From Merdimonas faecis (lineage in GTDB: Bacteria > Bacillota > Clostridia > Lachnospirales > Lachnospiraceae), in the NCBI RefSeq assembly GCF_001754075.1, contig NZ_MIEH01000023.1, positions 1 to 64,000 of the forward strand: DNA of 64,000 nt, read 5' to 3'. The notes beneath the pieces are model-generated. The model saw nothing but the letters and a program-made list of their open reading frames with translations, was not told the DNA's origin and searched no databases. The translations under genes were made by a program, and so were the position numbers. Shown one piece after another: positions 1 to 9,390 of the stretch; position 1 is the stretch's first letter; each line of letters opens with the position of its first letter.

Positions 1-619
1 CAAAGGAAAACAGTATGACTACAGCCAGCCGGCAGTGCAGGGCGTCCAGTACTGCAGCCGGTTGTTCGCCATTGAGGACTCCATTAACAAAAAGTATCCC
101 GGTGATTATGAAAAGCGGAAGCAGCTGCGTCTCGAGAAGGAAAAACCCGTTCTGGAGGCTTTCTGGTCGTGGCTGGATCAGCAGAAGCCCGTCCGGAATA
201 CGCGGATGGATAAAGCCATTAATTATGTTCTTAACCGGCGTGATACAGCGGAGACCTATCTGGAAGACGGGCGGTGCAGCTTTACCAATAATCTCAGCGA
301 GAATGCGATCCGTCCATTTGCAGTAGGGCGGAAGAACTGGCTGTTCAGTAATTCCATTGACGGAGCGAATGCCAGTGCGGCAGTCTACACAATGGTTGAG
401 ATGGCAAAAGCACATGGGCTGAATATTTATGGATATCTTAAATTTCTGCTGGAGCACCGGCCAAGTAAAGATATGACCGATGAACAGCTGGCAGAGCTGG
501 CACCTTGGAGTGAAAAACTCCAATCTATCAAAAATCGCATGTGAATTATAGTGAATTACTCCAACTCGCAAAGGGCTGGGGTAATTTTGTATCTGACCGC
601 ATTAATATTTGGCGCTTAC
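1..619 (+). mobile_element. IS66-family insertion sequence, right end only
   Basis: The window opens inside an IS66-type element. It contains the end of the transposase gene and, at 601-619, a terminal sequence whose reverse complement starts GTAAGCGCC, the usual start of IS66 terminal repeats. The element therefore ends at about 619. IS66 elements make 8-bp target duplications, so 620-627 (ttttacat) is the expected flanking copy. The left end and the accessory tnpA/tnpB genes lie outside the window, so the duplication and completeness cannot be checked here. Confidence 0.8.
2..544 (+). CDS. IS66 family transposase (TnpC), C-terminal part
   Basis: This is the last 180 codons of an IS66 transposase, open at the left edge of the window; the reading frame runs in from base 2. 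The hallmark is the NNLSENAIRP segment followed by GRKNWLFS, which carries the final acidic residue of the DDE catalytic site. After it comes the short helical tail typical of the family (YGYLKFLLEHRP). The stop at 542-544 is about 75 bp from the terminal repeat, the normal arrangement. An internal ATG at 35 is only a partial start. Nothing in the visible part is broken, so the complete element may be active. Confidence 0.9.
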   Translation, partial: KGKQYDYSQPAVQGVQYCSRLFAIEDSINKKYPGDYEKRKQLRLEKEKPVLEAFWSWLDQQKPVRNTRMDKAINYVLNRRDTAETYLEDGRCSFTNNLSENAIRPFAVGRKNWLFSNSIDGANASAAVYTMVEMAKAHGLNIYGYLKFLLEHRPSKDMTDEQLAELAPWSEKLQSIKNRM

Positions 620-637
620 TTTTACATTGCTTAAAAT

Positions 638-2347
638 TTAAAAAAGTGTTCCATAACATTGATCTTCAACTAAAATATCATGCTCATCATATATTCGAAA
701 ATAAGTCCAATAGTAGCCGTTGTGAGGAGGATTCCAAGTGGTCCAGAAGACTGTTCCTGATGATAGTTTTTGCAACCCTGTTCCATATATCCAGGGATTA
801 GGGTCTCCTGATACATATTTGTTGCAATCCAATATTAGAAGTTCATACTGATAGTTTTGTTTGGGATTTATATTAGAACTCACCCCAATAAGCCAGCCGG
901 CTCCATAAGGATTTGGTCCTTGATATTTTCCGTTAATATATACAGGATAGTTCCTGCTAACGGCAAAATTGATAGTATGAGAGACAATCTTTCCTTTGTC
1001 ATCTTTGACCTCTACGTGAAGCCAGTAATTTCCTTTTGTGGGTTTCCAAGAACTCCAGTTTCCAGTATTCCAATCACTGATAATATTCCATTTTTTCGTA
1101 TCTAGATTATAAGACTGCCATCGAACTAGAGATGAGGAACTAGAAGCTGAATATGCGACGCCTATCTGGATTTCTGTTTCTTGGTAAAGCCAGCAAACTC
1201 CATCTATTACAATTGGTTGTAGTACGACTGAAATGCCAGTCACGCCAGATACCGTCTCGCCCAGAGCGTTTTTGGCGGTACAATATAACCAATAAGTACC
1301 GCTTTTTTCAGGTTCATATGAAAATACACTATTGTTACTCCAATCGGTACATAAAATCCAGGAGTTTGCATTACAGTCATATACTTGCCATTGGTATTCC
1401 GTGTTTTCTGAGGCTCCATAGACTTGATATTCAGCACGCACGATATTTTTATCATTTTGAAGTATATTAATTCCTTTAGAGACAAACGCGGGTTGGTTGT
1501 ATTGAAGCATGTGCCATATTTTATGATGTCCCTTTTCGTTTACATGAAGATAATCCGATTTACACATATCTTCCCGCTCATCTATATCAGCATATCTCAA
1601 ATCAACATACTGAATACCATAATACTGACATATTTCAATAATACTATTGGCATAGAGATCTACATCTTCATTCGTAGTATCGCTCCAGGAACTGATATCT
1701 CGGTAATAGGGTGTCAGGCAAATAATCTGAGCTGATGGGTAGTGTGTTTTGAGACGGACCAGCGCAGTTTGATATGCAGATTTGAAGGTGGATATATCAC
1801 CGATATTTTCTCCAGGAAGAAATTCACCTAATACGGTACTGGCGATGTCATTAGTACCACCAAAGAATAAAATTATGTCAGGAGTCCCATTATCATCTAG
1901 TCGCTCAATTCTTTCTTCTGCGGCCATACATTGTTTGCTGTTATAGCCGCTGGGGTCTTCTTCCCACCAGGCAACTTTTGATCCTCCTAAAGACTCATTT
2001 ACGCCCAGTTTCATGTTGTTGGCTTCAATATAGTGCATCCACCATGTTTCGGAAACATCCATATACTGAGAACAATAGTAGTAATAGAATATGTTCCAAG
2101 GAGTATATCCTTCATATGTTCCGATACTATCTCCTAACACTGAAACGATTTTACGATCATCCTGTGTTTGGGGATTTGTTCCGAGTTCTGCAGCAGCACC
2201 TTCACGCATATATGAAGGGAAATTAATTTGTGAAGTGTCTTCTAAAGATGATTCTTCTGCTAGTACGGTAGAGTGTGTAAAGAAGAAAATACATAGTAAA
2301 AAGGATATAGATACTACATGTTTTATTACTTTATTCATGTTTGCCAC
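638..2347 (-). CDS. Secreted SGNH/GDSL-type hydrolase with C-terminal Ig-like repeats
   Basis: A 569-residue exported protein. Residues 1-30 are a signal peptide ending near VLAEES. An SGNH esterase/deacylase domain follows (about 65-290) with all four blocks visible: GDSIG (Ser74), GGTND (Asn166), and DYLH near the end (Asp265, His268). Three repeats of about 90 residues follow, each with a W/Y-Q-x-Y strand and a G-x-YW turn, like Ig-like or triple-tyrosine modules. I chose the GTG start at 2345-2347 because AAGGAG lies 6 nt upstream; the ATG three codons later is too far from it. The gene is more AT-rich than its neighbours and lies beside an IS end, which suggests acquisition. A role in removing acyl groups from surface glycans is inference. 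Confidence 0.8.
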   Translation of the reverse strand: MANMNKVIKHVVSISFLLCIFFFTHSTVLAEESSLEDTSQINFPSYMREGAAAELGTNPQTQDDRKIVSVLGDSIGTYEGYTPWNIFYYYYCSQYMDVSETWWMHYIEANNMKLGVNESLGGSKVAWWEEDPSGYNSKQCMAAEERIERLDDNGTPDIILFFGGTNDIASTVLGEFLPGENIGDISTFKSAYQTALVRLKTHYPSAQIICLTPYYRDISSWSDTTNEDVDLYANSIIEICQYYGIQYVDLRYADIDEREDMCKSDYLHVNEKGHHKIWHMLQYNQPAFVSKGINILQNDKNIVRAEYQVYGASENTEYQWQVYDCNANSWILCTDWSNNSVFSYEPEKSGTYWLYCTAKNALGETVSGVTGISVVLQPIVIDGVCWLYQETEIQIGVAYSASSSSSLVRWQSYNLDTKKWNIISDWNTGNWSSWKPTKGNYWLHVEVKDDKGKIVSHTINFAVSRNYPVYINGKYQGPNPYGAGWLIGVSSNINPKQNYQYELLILDCNKYVSGDPNPWIYGTGLQKLSSGTVFWTTWNPPHNGYYWTYFRIYDEHDILVEDQCYGTLF

Positions 2348-2479
2348 TTGATTCTCCTTATGATAGATTATTTTTAAGTCATATTAACACTTGATAGGTG
2401 TTTCTGTCTAGTATTACGAAAGAGGGAGTTATATAGTTATGAGAAAAATCAAGATATGAATGAATAAAAGAATAAAATA

Positions 2480-2508
2480 TTGCGGACATATTAAGAATGT
2501 GTTACAAT
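2480..2508 (+). promoter_or_regulatory. Sigma-A promoter for rmlA and the polysaccharide operon
   Basis: TTGCGG (2480-2485), a 17-nt spacer and TACAAT (2503-2508) preceded by TG, giving an extended -10. It lies 50 bp before the rmlA start. The rest of 2348-2479 is AT-rich and must also hold the minus-strand promoter of the SGNH hydrolase, which I could not place with confidence. Confidence 0.65.
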
Positions 2509-2558
2509 TATTCGGATAAAGAAATATGTGCATGGATTTTTATAAACAGGAGGTTGCC

Positions 2559-3437
2559 ATGAAAGGTATTATTTTAGCAGGTGGTTCTGGGACCAGATTG
2601 TATCCGTTGACGAAGGTGGTGTCGAAGCAGATCATGCCGGTGTATGATAAGCCCATGATCTATTATCCGTTATCGACGCTGATGCTGGCGGGGATACGGG
2701 AAATTCTGATTATCTCAACCCCGAGAGATCTGCCGGTATTCCAGGAACTTTTCGGCACAGGAGAAAGCCTGGGGCTGAAGATGTCCTATGCGGTACAGGA
2801 TAGCCCAAGGGGGCTGGCGGATGCCTTTATTATCGGTGAAGAATTTATAGGGGATGACAATGTAGCACTGGTTCTTGGAGATAACATATTTTATGGTCAG
2901 AGCTTTTCCAGAACACTGCGGACTGCGGTAGAGCGGGTAGAGCAGCAGAAAGGTGCCACGATTTTTGGATATTATGTAAGAGATCCACGGGAGTATGGGG
3001 TTGTTGAGTTTGATGAGAACGGAAAGGCTATTTCCATCGAAGAAAAGCCGGAACATCCCAAGTCCAACTATGCAGTGCCAGGGCTGTATTTTTATGATCA
3101 TGATGTTGTGGAAATAGCTAAAAACGTAAAGCCGTCTGCCAGAGGCGAGATTGAGATCACCAGTGTAAATAATGCTTATTTGGACAGAGGAGACCTTTAT
3201 GTGGAGACGATGGGGCGTGGATTTGCATGGCTTGATACTGGAAATCATGATGCACTGCTTGATGCGGCGGATTTTGTTGCCGCTTTCCAGAAGAGACAAG
3301 GGTTATATATTTCTTGTATTGAAGAAATTGCGTATAAGCGGGGATTTATCACAAAAGAACAGCTGATCGAGTTGGCTCAGCCACTGCTGAAGACAAATTA
3401 CGGAAAATATCTGATCGAAGTAGCAGAAGGATTGTAA
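2559..3437 (+). CDS. rfbA: Glucose-1-phosphate thymidylyltransferase
   Basis: RmlA makes dTDP-glucose from glucose-1-phosphate and dTTP, the first step to dTDP-rhamnose. The nucleotide-binding signature [12 protein letters not shown] is at residues 8-19, followed by [15 protein letters not shown]. With the ATG at 2559 the protein has 292 residues, the usual length; AGGAGG sits 6 nt upstream, so an in-frame ATG at 2526 is rejected. It is followed by rmlC after 31 bp. The two middle enzymes (rmlB, rmlD) are not next to it, so they must be encoded elsewhere for rhamnose to be made. Confidence 0.95.
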   Translation: MKGIILAGGSGTRLYPLTKVVSKQIMPVYDKPMIYYPLSTLMLAGIREILIISTPRDLPVFQELFGTGESLGLKMSYAVQDSPRGLADAFIIGEEFIGDDNVALVLGDNIFYGQSFSRTLRTAVERVEQQKGATIFGYYVRDPREYGVVEFDENGKAISIEEKPEHPKSNYAVPGLYFYDHDVVEIAKNVKPSARGEIEITSVNNAYLDRGDLYVETMGRGFAWLDTGNHDALLDAADFVAAFQKRQGLYISCIEEIAYKRGFITKEQLIELAQPLLKTNYGKYLIEVAEGL

Positions 3438-3468
3438 AATATTTTTGATTGAATAAGGAGAAATAAAA

Positions 3469-4023
3469 ATGGGAAAGATTCAAGTGGAGACTTGTGAGAT
3501 TGAAGGACTAAAAATTATTACGCCAGCCGTTTTTGGAGACGAGAGAGGCTATTTTATGGAAACTTATAATTATAATGATTATAAGGCTGCAGGGATTGAT
3601 ATGGAATTCGTACAGGACAATCAGTCCAGCTCCAAAAAAGGAGTTCTCCGCGGGCTCCATTTTCAGATTAATTATCCCCAGGATAAGCTGGTTAGGGTAG
3701 TAAGCGGCGAGGTGTTTGACGTTGCAGTTGACCTGAGAGAAGGGTCGAAGACCTATGGGCAGTGGCATGGAGTCATCTTGTCTGCAGAAAATAAGAAGCA
3801 GTTCTTCATCCCTAAGAATTTTGCGCATGGTTTTCTTGTGTTGTCTGATTCGGCGGAATTTGCATATAAGTGTACAGATTTCTATCATCCGAACGATGAA
3901 GGCGGGCTTGCATGGAATGATCCGGATATCGGCGTGGAATGGCCGATCCCTGAGGGAATGGAGCTGATCATCTCTGAAAAGGACCAGAAATGGACAGGCA
4001 TCAAGGACTTTAAGAAAGCCTAG
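3469..4023 (+). CDS. rfbC: dTDP-4-dehydrorhamnose 3,5-epimerase
   Basis: RmlC epimerises dTDP-4-keto-6-deoxyglucose at C3 and C5. The 184-residue cupin shows the RGLHFQ block with the catalytic His64, and FAHGFLVLSD with AYKCTDFYHP further on, which carries the catalytic Tyr. An AAGGAG site lies just before the ATG. It is close to rmlA upstream and the exporter genes downstream, so dTDP-rhamnose supply and glycan export are probably co-transcribed. Confidence 0.95.
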   Translation: MGKIQVETCEIEGLKIITPAVFGDERGYFMETYNYNDYKAAGIDMEFVQDNQSSSKKGVLRGLHFQINYPQDKLVRVVSGEVFDVAVDLREGSKTYGQWHGVILSAENKKQFFIPKNFAHGFLVLSDSAEFAYKCTDFYHPNDEGGLAWNDPDIGVEWPIPEGMELIISEKDQKWTGIKDFKKA

Positions 4024-4055
4024 TCGCGAAGATGGTAGATTTGGGAGGTAAAGAG

Positions 4056-4832
4056 GTGTCGACTTATATACATAATTTCCTGGCATATAAGGAGCTACTG
4101 AAAGAACTTGTCAGAAGAGACGTGAAGACGAAATATAGAAGGTCGTTTCTTGGAATGCTCTGGTCAGTCTTGAACCCGTTAGGCATGATGATCATTATGT
4201 CGATCGTATTTTCCCATGTGTTTCGGGCGAATATTGAGAACTTTCCTGTTTACTTAATGTGCGGCCAGGTGATCTTTAACTTTTTTAATGAGGCAAGTAC
4301 TGTTGCCATGAGTTCTATTTTGGGGAATGCGGCGTTAATAAAGAAGGTATATGTGCCGAAATATCTGTTCCCGATGTCAAAAGTGTGCTCTTGTTTTGTA
4401 AACCTTTTGACATCCTTCATCGCGTTGCTGATCGTAATCGTTGCTACCGGGACGTCCCTCTCGTGGACGGTGATCCTGCTTGTTTTCCCGGTGTTCTATG
4501 TGTTCCTGTTCTCGTTGGGGATGGGGCTTTTGTTGTCAGCGCTTGTCGTTACGTTCCGGGATCTGCAGCACCTGTACAGCGTGCTGACCACAGCCTGGAT
4601 GTATCTAACCCCGATATTTTATCCGGTGGAAATGCTCCCGGGATGGGTAAGGACGATCGTAACACACAATCCGCTGACCTGTATTGTACAGATGCTGAGG
4701 GAAGTGATCATGTATGGGCAAGTGCCTGACGCAAGACTTCAGCTGATGTGTATCGTTCCGTGCATCATCGTGATGGCATTGGGGTTATGGACGTTTTACA
4801 AACAGCAGGATAAATTTATTTTGAAGGTGTAG
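4056..4832 (+). CDS. Polysaccharide ABC exporter permease (Wzm/RgpC/TagG family)
   Basis: A 258-residue ABC-2 type integral membrane protein with about six hydrophobic segments. The N-terminus has the family motif VRRDVKTKYRRSFLGMLW, followed by NPLGMMIIMSIVF, and the last part has YLTPIFYPVEMLP. It forms the membrane half of a transporter that exports lipid-linked polysaccharide. I prefer the GTG start at 4056, 7 nt after GGGAGG, over the ATG at 4032, which has no clear ribosome site. The ATPase gene begins 11 bp downstream. Confidence 0.9.
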   Translation: MSTYIHNFLAYKELLKELVRRDVKTKYRRSFLGMLWSVLNPLGMMIIMSIVFSHVFRANIENFPVYLMCGQVIFNFFNEASTVAMSSILGNAALIKKVYVPKYLFPMSKVCSCFVNLLTSFIALLIVIVATGTSLSWTVILLVFPVFYVFLFSLGMGLLLSALVVTFRDLQHLYSVLTTAWMYLTPIFYPVEMLPGWVRTIVTHNPLTCIVQMLREVIMYGQVPDARLQLMCIVPCIIVMALGLWTFYKQQDKFILKV

Positions 4833-4843
4833 GGAGGAAAAGC

Positions 4844-5578
4844 GTGAGCAATTCAATTGTAGAAGTCAATGATGTCTCGATGATGTTTCGACTATACAGA
4901 GAAAATGTTGACAGCTTAAAGGAATTTTTAATAAAAAAACTGAAAGGGCAGATTTCATACGATGAATTCTGGGCTTTGAAAAATATCTCTTTTCAGGTTG
5001 GAAAAGGAGAAGCCGTCGGTCTTGTGGGAAAAAACGGTTCAGGGAAAAGTACCCTGCTGAAGACGATCGCAGGGGTGCTGAAGCCGACAAAAGGCAGCGT
5101 TACAGTGCGCGGTACGGTTGCCCCCATGATAGAGCTGGGCGCAGGATTCGACATGGATCTGACTGCGAAGGAAAATGTTTTCCTGAATGGAGCGCTCCTG
5201 GGATATCCCAAGGAAATGTTGGAAGAAAATATGGAGCGCATCATCGACTTTTCTGAACTGAAGATGTTTATGGACGTGCCGATTAAAAACTTCTCTTCCG
5301 GTATGATCGCAAGATTGGGATTTGCAGTCGCGACGATCTATACGCCGGACATCCTGATCGTAGATGAGATCCTTTCTGTAGGAGACTGGCAGTTCCAGGC
5401 AAAATGCCATCACAGGATACAGGAGATGCTGGAGCAGGGAACGACGCTGCTGTTTGTATCCCACAGTATGGATCAGGTGAAGGAAGTCTGCAGCCGTGCA
5501 ATTTTGCTGAGCCACGGTGAAATGCTGATGGATGATGCGGTTGAGAGAGTATGTGAACGTTACGGCGAAGCGGAATGA
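4844..5578 (+). CDS. Polysaccharide ABC exporter ATPase (Wzt/RgpD/TagH family)
   Basis: A 244-residue ABC ATPase that powers the preceding permease. Walker A is GKNGSGKST at residues 62-70, the signature is FSSGMIARLGFA, and Walker B is ILIVDEILSVGD. The protein stops right after the nucleotide-binding domain, so it lacks the carbohydrate-binding C-terminal domain that some Wzt proteins use to recognise a capped chain. This resembles the short RgpD type. Start is GTG at 4844 after AGGGAGG. Confidence 0.92.
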   Translation: MSNSIVEVNDVSMMFRLYRENVDSLKEFLIKKLKGQISYDEFWALKNISFQVGKGEAVGLVGKNGSGKSTLLKTIAGVLKPTKGSVTVRGTVAPMIELGAGFDMDLTAKENVFLNGALLGYPKEMLEENMERIIDFSELKMFMDVPIKNFSSGMIARLGFAVATIYTPDILIVDEILSVGDWQFQAKCHHRIQEMLEQGTTLLFVSHSMDQVKEVCSRAILLSHGEMLMDDAVERVCERYGEAE

Positions 5579-5613
5579 TTGAAAGAAAATAGGTTTTACG
5601 AAGGAGACAGGGA

Positions 5614-7560
5614 ATGATAATCAATAGTGAAAATGCGAACAGGCTGGCTATTTATTTTTTCTATGACAAGAGAGGCATTGTAGACAGATATGTCCCATAT
5701 TTTCTGGACGACCTGAAAAAGAATGTCAGTGAAATATTTATTGTCTGCAACGGAAAGCTGACTCCGGATGGAAAAGAACAGCTGGAGAAGTACGGACACG
5801 TATTGGTTCGTGAAAACAAAGGGTTTGATGTCTGGGCTTATAAAACAGCGCTCGAAAGCTATGGCTGGGAAAAACTGAAGACCTACGACGAAGTGATCAT
5901 GCTGAACAACACGATCATGGGTCCTGTGTATTCCTTTAGTGAAACTTTCGAAAAAATGGACGGGCAGGATCTGGATTTCTGGGGACTGACCGAATATTTT
6001 AAAATAAAAGGAGATCCTTTTGGTTACTCCCCTTATGGATATCTGCCGGATCATATCCAGTCCCACTGGATCGCCTGCAGAAGGAGCCTGGTCTCCAGCA
6101 GTGATTTCCAGGAATATTGGGAGAACATGCCTATGATCGAGGATTATGCACAGGCAGTCGGGAAGCATGAGTCCATTTTTACAAAGCGGTTTGCTGACAA
6201 AGGGTATCGTTGGGCAGTTTCTGTTGAATGTGAAGATTTAAGGTCATACAGCGGATATCCGTTGATGATGTGCCCGAAAAAACTGATCGCAGAGAGAAGA
6301 TGCCCGATCTTTAAAAAGCGCAGTTTCTTCCACATGGAAGATGATTTCCTGAAGAATACGGCTGGTGAACAGACCAGCGAACTGTTTGACTATCTCAGAT
6401 ATGAGACGGATTATGACGTGGATCTGATCTGGGATACGATCCTTCGGAACTACCATCAGTATGACATTGTAAAGAACCTGAATCTTGCGTATATACTTCC
6501 GACAAATCAGTTTAACGAAGAAACATTTAAGACCCAGGTTTCGGAGCATAAAATCGCATTAGTCATGCATCTGTTTTTCGAAGATCTGTTAGAAGAGTCT
6601 TATCACTATGTTTCGGCAATGCCGCCGGAAGCGGATATTTATCTTACGACAGACACGGAGGCAAAAAAAGCGGCGATCGAGAAGGTATTTTCGAAGCTGC
6701 CCTGCCGGAAGCTGGAAGTACGTGTGATACAGAACCGTGGCAGGGATGTGAGCAGCCTTCTGGTAGGAGTGAAGGATGTGATCATGGATTACGATATCGT
6801 CTGCTTTGCCCACGATAAAAAGACGGCTCAGGTGAAACCGGGAACGATTGGCGCATCATTTGCCTATAAATGTTTTGAAAATGTATTGTCAAACAAAGCG
6901 TATGTGGCGAATGTGATCAATACATTTATCAATAACCCGAGGCTTGGGATCCTGTCGCCTCCGGAGCCGAACCACAGTACGTTTTTTACAACGATCGGCT
7001 TTGAGTGGGGCCCGAATTATAACGTGACGAAAAAGCTGGCAAAAGAGCTTGGCCTGACGGTTCCGATGAACGTGATGTCTCCGCCAGTTGCTCCGCTGGG
7101 GACGATGTTCTGGTTCCGGCCGGCGGCGATGAAGCCTTTGTACGACAGAAACTGGGAATATGAAGATTTCCCGGAGGAACCGAATAAGATTGACGGTACG
7201 CTGCTGCACGCGATCGAGAGGATCTATCCGTTTATCGCCCAGCAGTCAGGATATTACCCGGCGATTGGGATGACAGATAAATTTGCAGCGATCGAGTACA
7301 ACAACCTGAGATATTATGTCAGAGGCTACAATCAGGTTCTGGTGAATAGCGGGATTGGCCCTTACTATGACCAGATGGTTGCCCTGATGAATCAGGTGTT
7401 TGCGCTCCGCGGATCGTTTAAGGCTGTCATAAAATTCAGGATGAAATGCTATCTCAAGAAATATCTCCCGCAGAAAATGTACAAAAAGATGCGGAAAAGA
7501 TGGAAAAAAATGAAAGGCATAGAGAATCTCAATGGAATAGAGGTTAAAGGTGAGGATTAA
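5614..7560 (+). CDS. RgpF-like rhamnan synthesis protein
   Basis: A 648-residue protein of the rhamnan synthesis F family. There is no signal peptide or clear membrane segment; the C-terminus is strongly basic (KMYKKMRKRWKKMK), consistent with membrane-face association. Two related halves can be seen: an early segment with ENKGFDVWAYKTAL and a later one with QNRGRDVSSLLVGV, each after a block resembling a nucleotide-sugar-binding fold. In streptococcal rhamnose polysaccharide clusters RgpF works with the exporter and GT2 enzymes in side-chain or backbone assembly. It is followed by the next gene after 3 bp. The exact acceptor and sugar cannot be read from sequence. Confidence 0.85.
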   Translation: MIINSENANRLAIYFFYDKRGIVDRYVPYFLDDLKKNVSEIFIVCNGKLTPDGKEQLEKYGHVLVRENKGFDVWAYKTALESYGWEKLKTYDEVIMLNNTIMGPVYSFSETFEKMDGQDLDFWGLTEYFKIKGDPFGYSPYGYLPDHIQSHWIACRRSLVSSSDFQEYWENMPMIEDYAQAVGKHESIFTKRFADKGYRWAVSVECEDLRSYSGYPLMMCPKKLIAERRCPIFKKRSFFHMEDDFLKNTAGEQTSELFDYLRYETDYDVDLIWDTILRNYHQYDIVKNLNLAYILPTNQFNEETFKTQVSEHKIALVMHLFFEDLLEESYHYVSAMPPEADIYLTTDTEAKKAAIEKVFSKLPCRKLEVRVIQNRGRDVSSLLVGVKDVIMDYDIVCFAHDKKTAQVKPGTIGASFAYKCFENVLSNKAYVANVINTFINNPRLGILSPPEPNHSTFFTTIGFEWGPNYNVTKKLAKELGLTVPMNVMSPPVAPLGTMFWFRPAAMKPLYDRNWEYEDFPEEPNKIDGTLLHAIERIYPFIAQQSGYYPAIGMTDKFAAIEYNNLRYYVRGYNQVLVNSGIGPYYDQMVALMNQVFALRGSFKAVIKFRMKCYLKKYLPQKMYKKMRKRWKKMKGIENLNGIEVKGED

Positions 7561-7563
7561 TTC

Positions 7564-9381
7564 ATGAAGAATAAGATCGACTATGTAAATATGCTGAAAA
7601 AAGTATCCCCTTACAATATCAAGAAGGGGATACTTTATTTCCGTCATTATGGAGCCAAAGGTTTTTGGGTGAAGCTGTCGGAACGGTTTCAGAAGGATGA
7701 AATTGACTACCAGGAATGGTATCTGAAGCACTGTGCCTCAGAAAAAGAGCTGGAGCGGCAGAGAAAGGAAAAATTCGAAAAGACTCCACTGGTCAGTATC
7801 CTTGTCCCTGTGTATAATACACCGGAAAAATTTTTAAGAGATATGATCGGGTCTGTCCAGGAGCAGACCTATGCAAACTGGGAACTCTGCATTGCCAATG
7901 CAAACCCGGCGAACCAGGAGGTTGCCGCCCTGCTGAGAGAAAAGTGCGCGGGGGATCCGCGGATCAAAGTGACGGATGTGCCGGAAAACGAAGGGATCGC
8001 CCAAAACACAAATGCTGCACTGAAGATCGCAGAGGGCGAGTATATCGGATTCCTAGACCATGACGACCTGTTGGCTCCGGACGCCCTGTATGAGGTGGTC
8101 AAGGCGGTGAATGAAAAGGACGGAGTGGACATGCTCTATACGGATGAGGATAAGATTTCTTCAGATGCGGCAGAGTATTTTTCACCCCATTTCAAGCCGG
8201 ATTTTAACCTTGACCTGTTAAGAGCCAACAATTATTTCTGTCACTTTGTCGTCGCAGCAAAAGATTTGATCCTGCAGGTGGGCGCTTTCCGGGGAGAATT
8301 TAACGGAGCCCAGGATTATGACCTGGTATTGCGGTGTGCAGAAAAGGCCAGGAATATTGTACACATCCCAAGGATCTTGTATCATTGGCGTGTCCATAAG
8401 GCATCTACGGCGGATAATCCTCTCAGCAAGATGTATGCCTATGATGCCGGAAAAAGAGCAATTGAAGAGCATCTGGAAAGATGTGGCGAAAAGGGAGAAG
8501 TGTCCCATACAAAGGACTTGGGCTTTTACCGTGTGAAATACTCGCTGAAAGACGAACCCTTTGTATCGATCCTGATCCCCAACAAAGACCAGGCAGATAC
8601 ACTGGCGGCCTGCATCAATTCCATAAAACAGAAGACAGAATATCCGAATTATGAGATTATCGTGATTGAAAATAACAGCGAAGAAGAGGCGACGTTCTCC
8701 TATTATAAGGAGATCGCAGGAGAAAACGTCAAGGTCGTATACTGGGACGGGGAATTTAATTATTCCGCTATCAATAATTTTGGCGTAAGACATGCGTCCG
8801 GAGAGTATCTTCTGTTCCTGAACAATGATATTGAAGTGATCCATGGCGACTGGCTGGGAGAGATGCTGGCAAACTGCCAAAGGAAAGAAGTAGGGATCGT
8901 TGGTGCAAAGCTGTATTATCCGGACGACACGGTCCAGCATGCCGGGATCGTCGTGGGGATCGGCGGCATCGCAGGAAATATGTTCGTCGGCCTGAAAAGA
9001 GGCTATACAGGATATATGCATAAGGCAGTGATCCAGCAGGATCTGAGCGCTGTCACAGCGGCATGTATGATGATAAAAAGAGAGGTTTTTCAGCAGGTAG
9101 AGGGCTTTGAAGAAAAACTGAAGGTGGCGTTCAATGATGTGGACCTGTGCCTGAAGGTAAGGAAGGCCGGTTACCTGGTCGTATATGATCCGTACGTGGA
9201 ACTGTACCATTATGAGTCGAAGAGCCGCGGAGCGGAGGATACGAAAGAAAAGATCCGAAGATTCCAGAGCGAGATCGAATTTATGCGCTGCAGATGGATC
9301 GACATCCTGAAAAACGGTGATCCCATGTATAATGTCAACTTAAGCCTGAAAAGATGGGATTATTCCCTGAAAGGAAATTAG
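7564..9381 (+). CDS. Two-domain GT2 glycosyltransferase
   Basis: A 605-residue protein with two family 2 glycosyltransferase domains in tandem. The first (about 75-300) starts with LVSILVPVYNTP and has a metal-binding LDHDD at 164-168. The second (about 330-590) starts with FVSILIPNKDQ and has LNNDIEV around Asp422. Both appear intact, so one polypeptide may add two sugars or alternate linkages, as in bifunctional rhamnan polymerases. The N-terminal 70 residues are charged and not recognised. A perfect 13-bp inverted repeat lies inside codons 13-25. The gene is tightly linked to rgpF and to the next GT2 gene. Confidence 0.9.
   Translation: MKNKIDYVNMLKKVSPYNIKKGILYFRHYGAKGFWVKLSERFQKDEIDYQEWYLKHCASEKELERQRKEKFEKTPLVSILVPVYNTPEKFLRDMIGSVQEQTYANWELCIANANPANQEVAALLREKCAGDPRIKVTDVPENEGIAQNTNAALKIAEGEYIGFLDHDDLLAPDALYEVVKAVNEKDGVDMLYTDEDKISSDAAEYFSPHFKPDFNLDLLRANNYFCHFVVAAKDLILQVGAFRGEFNGAQDYDLVLRCAEKARNIVHIPRILYHWRVHKASTADNPLSKMYAYDAGKRAIEEHLERCGEKGEVSHTKDLGFYRVKYSLKDEPFVSILIPNKDQADTLAACINSIKQKTEYPNYEIIVIENNSEEEATFSYYKEIAGENVKVVYWDGEFNYSAINNFGVRHASGEYLLFLNNDIEVIHGDWLGEMLANCQRKEVGIVGAKLYYPDDTVQHAGIVVGIGGIAGNMFVGLKRGYTGYMHKAVIQQDLSAVTAACMMIKREVFQQVEGFEEKLKVAFNDVDLCLKVRKAGYLVVYDPYVELYHYESKSRGAEDTKEKIRRFQSEIEFMRCRWIDILKNGDPMYNVNLSLKRWDYSLKGN
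7600..7636 (+). repeat. Perfect 13-bp inverted repeat inside a coding region
   Basis: AAAGTATCCCCTT at 7600-7612 is mirrored exactly by its reverse complement at 7624-7636, with an 11-nt loop. It starts 36 bp after the start codon of the two-domain glycosyltransferase. It would form a stable mRNA hairpin but has no long T-tract after it, so it is not a standard terminator. Confidence 0.85.
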
Positions 9382-9390
9382 ACGAAAGAA

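Noticed and set aside
8218-9210. A 330-codon frame antisense to the tandem GT2 gene
   Set aside because: Both GT2 domains on the plus strand are intact and the antisense product has no recognisable feature.
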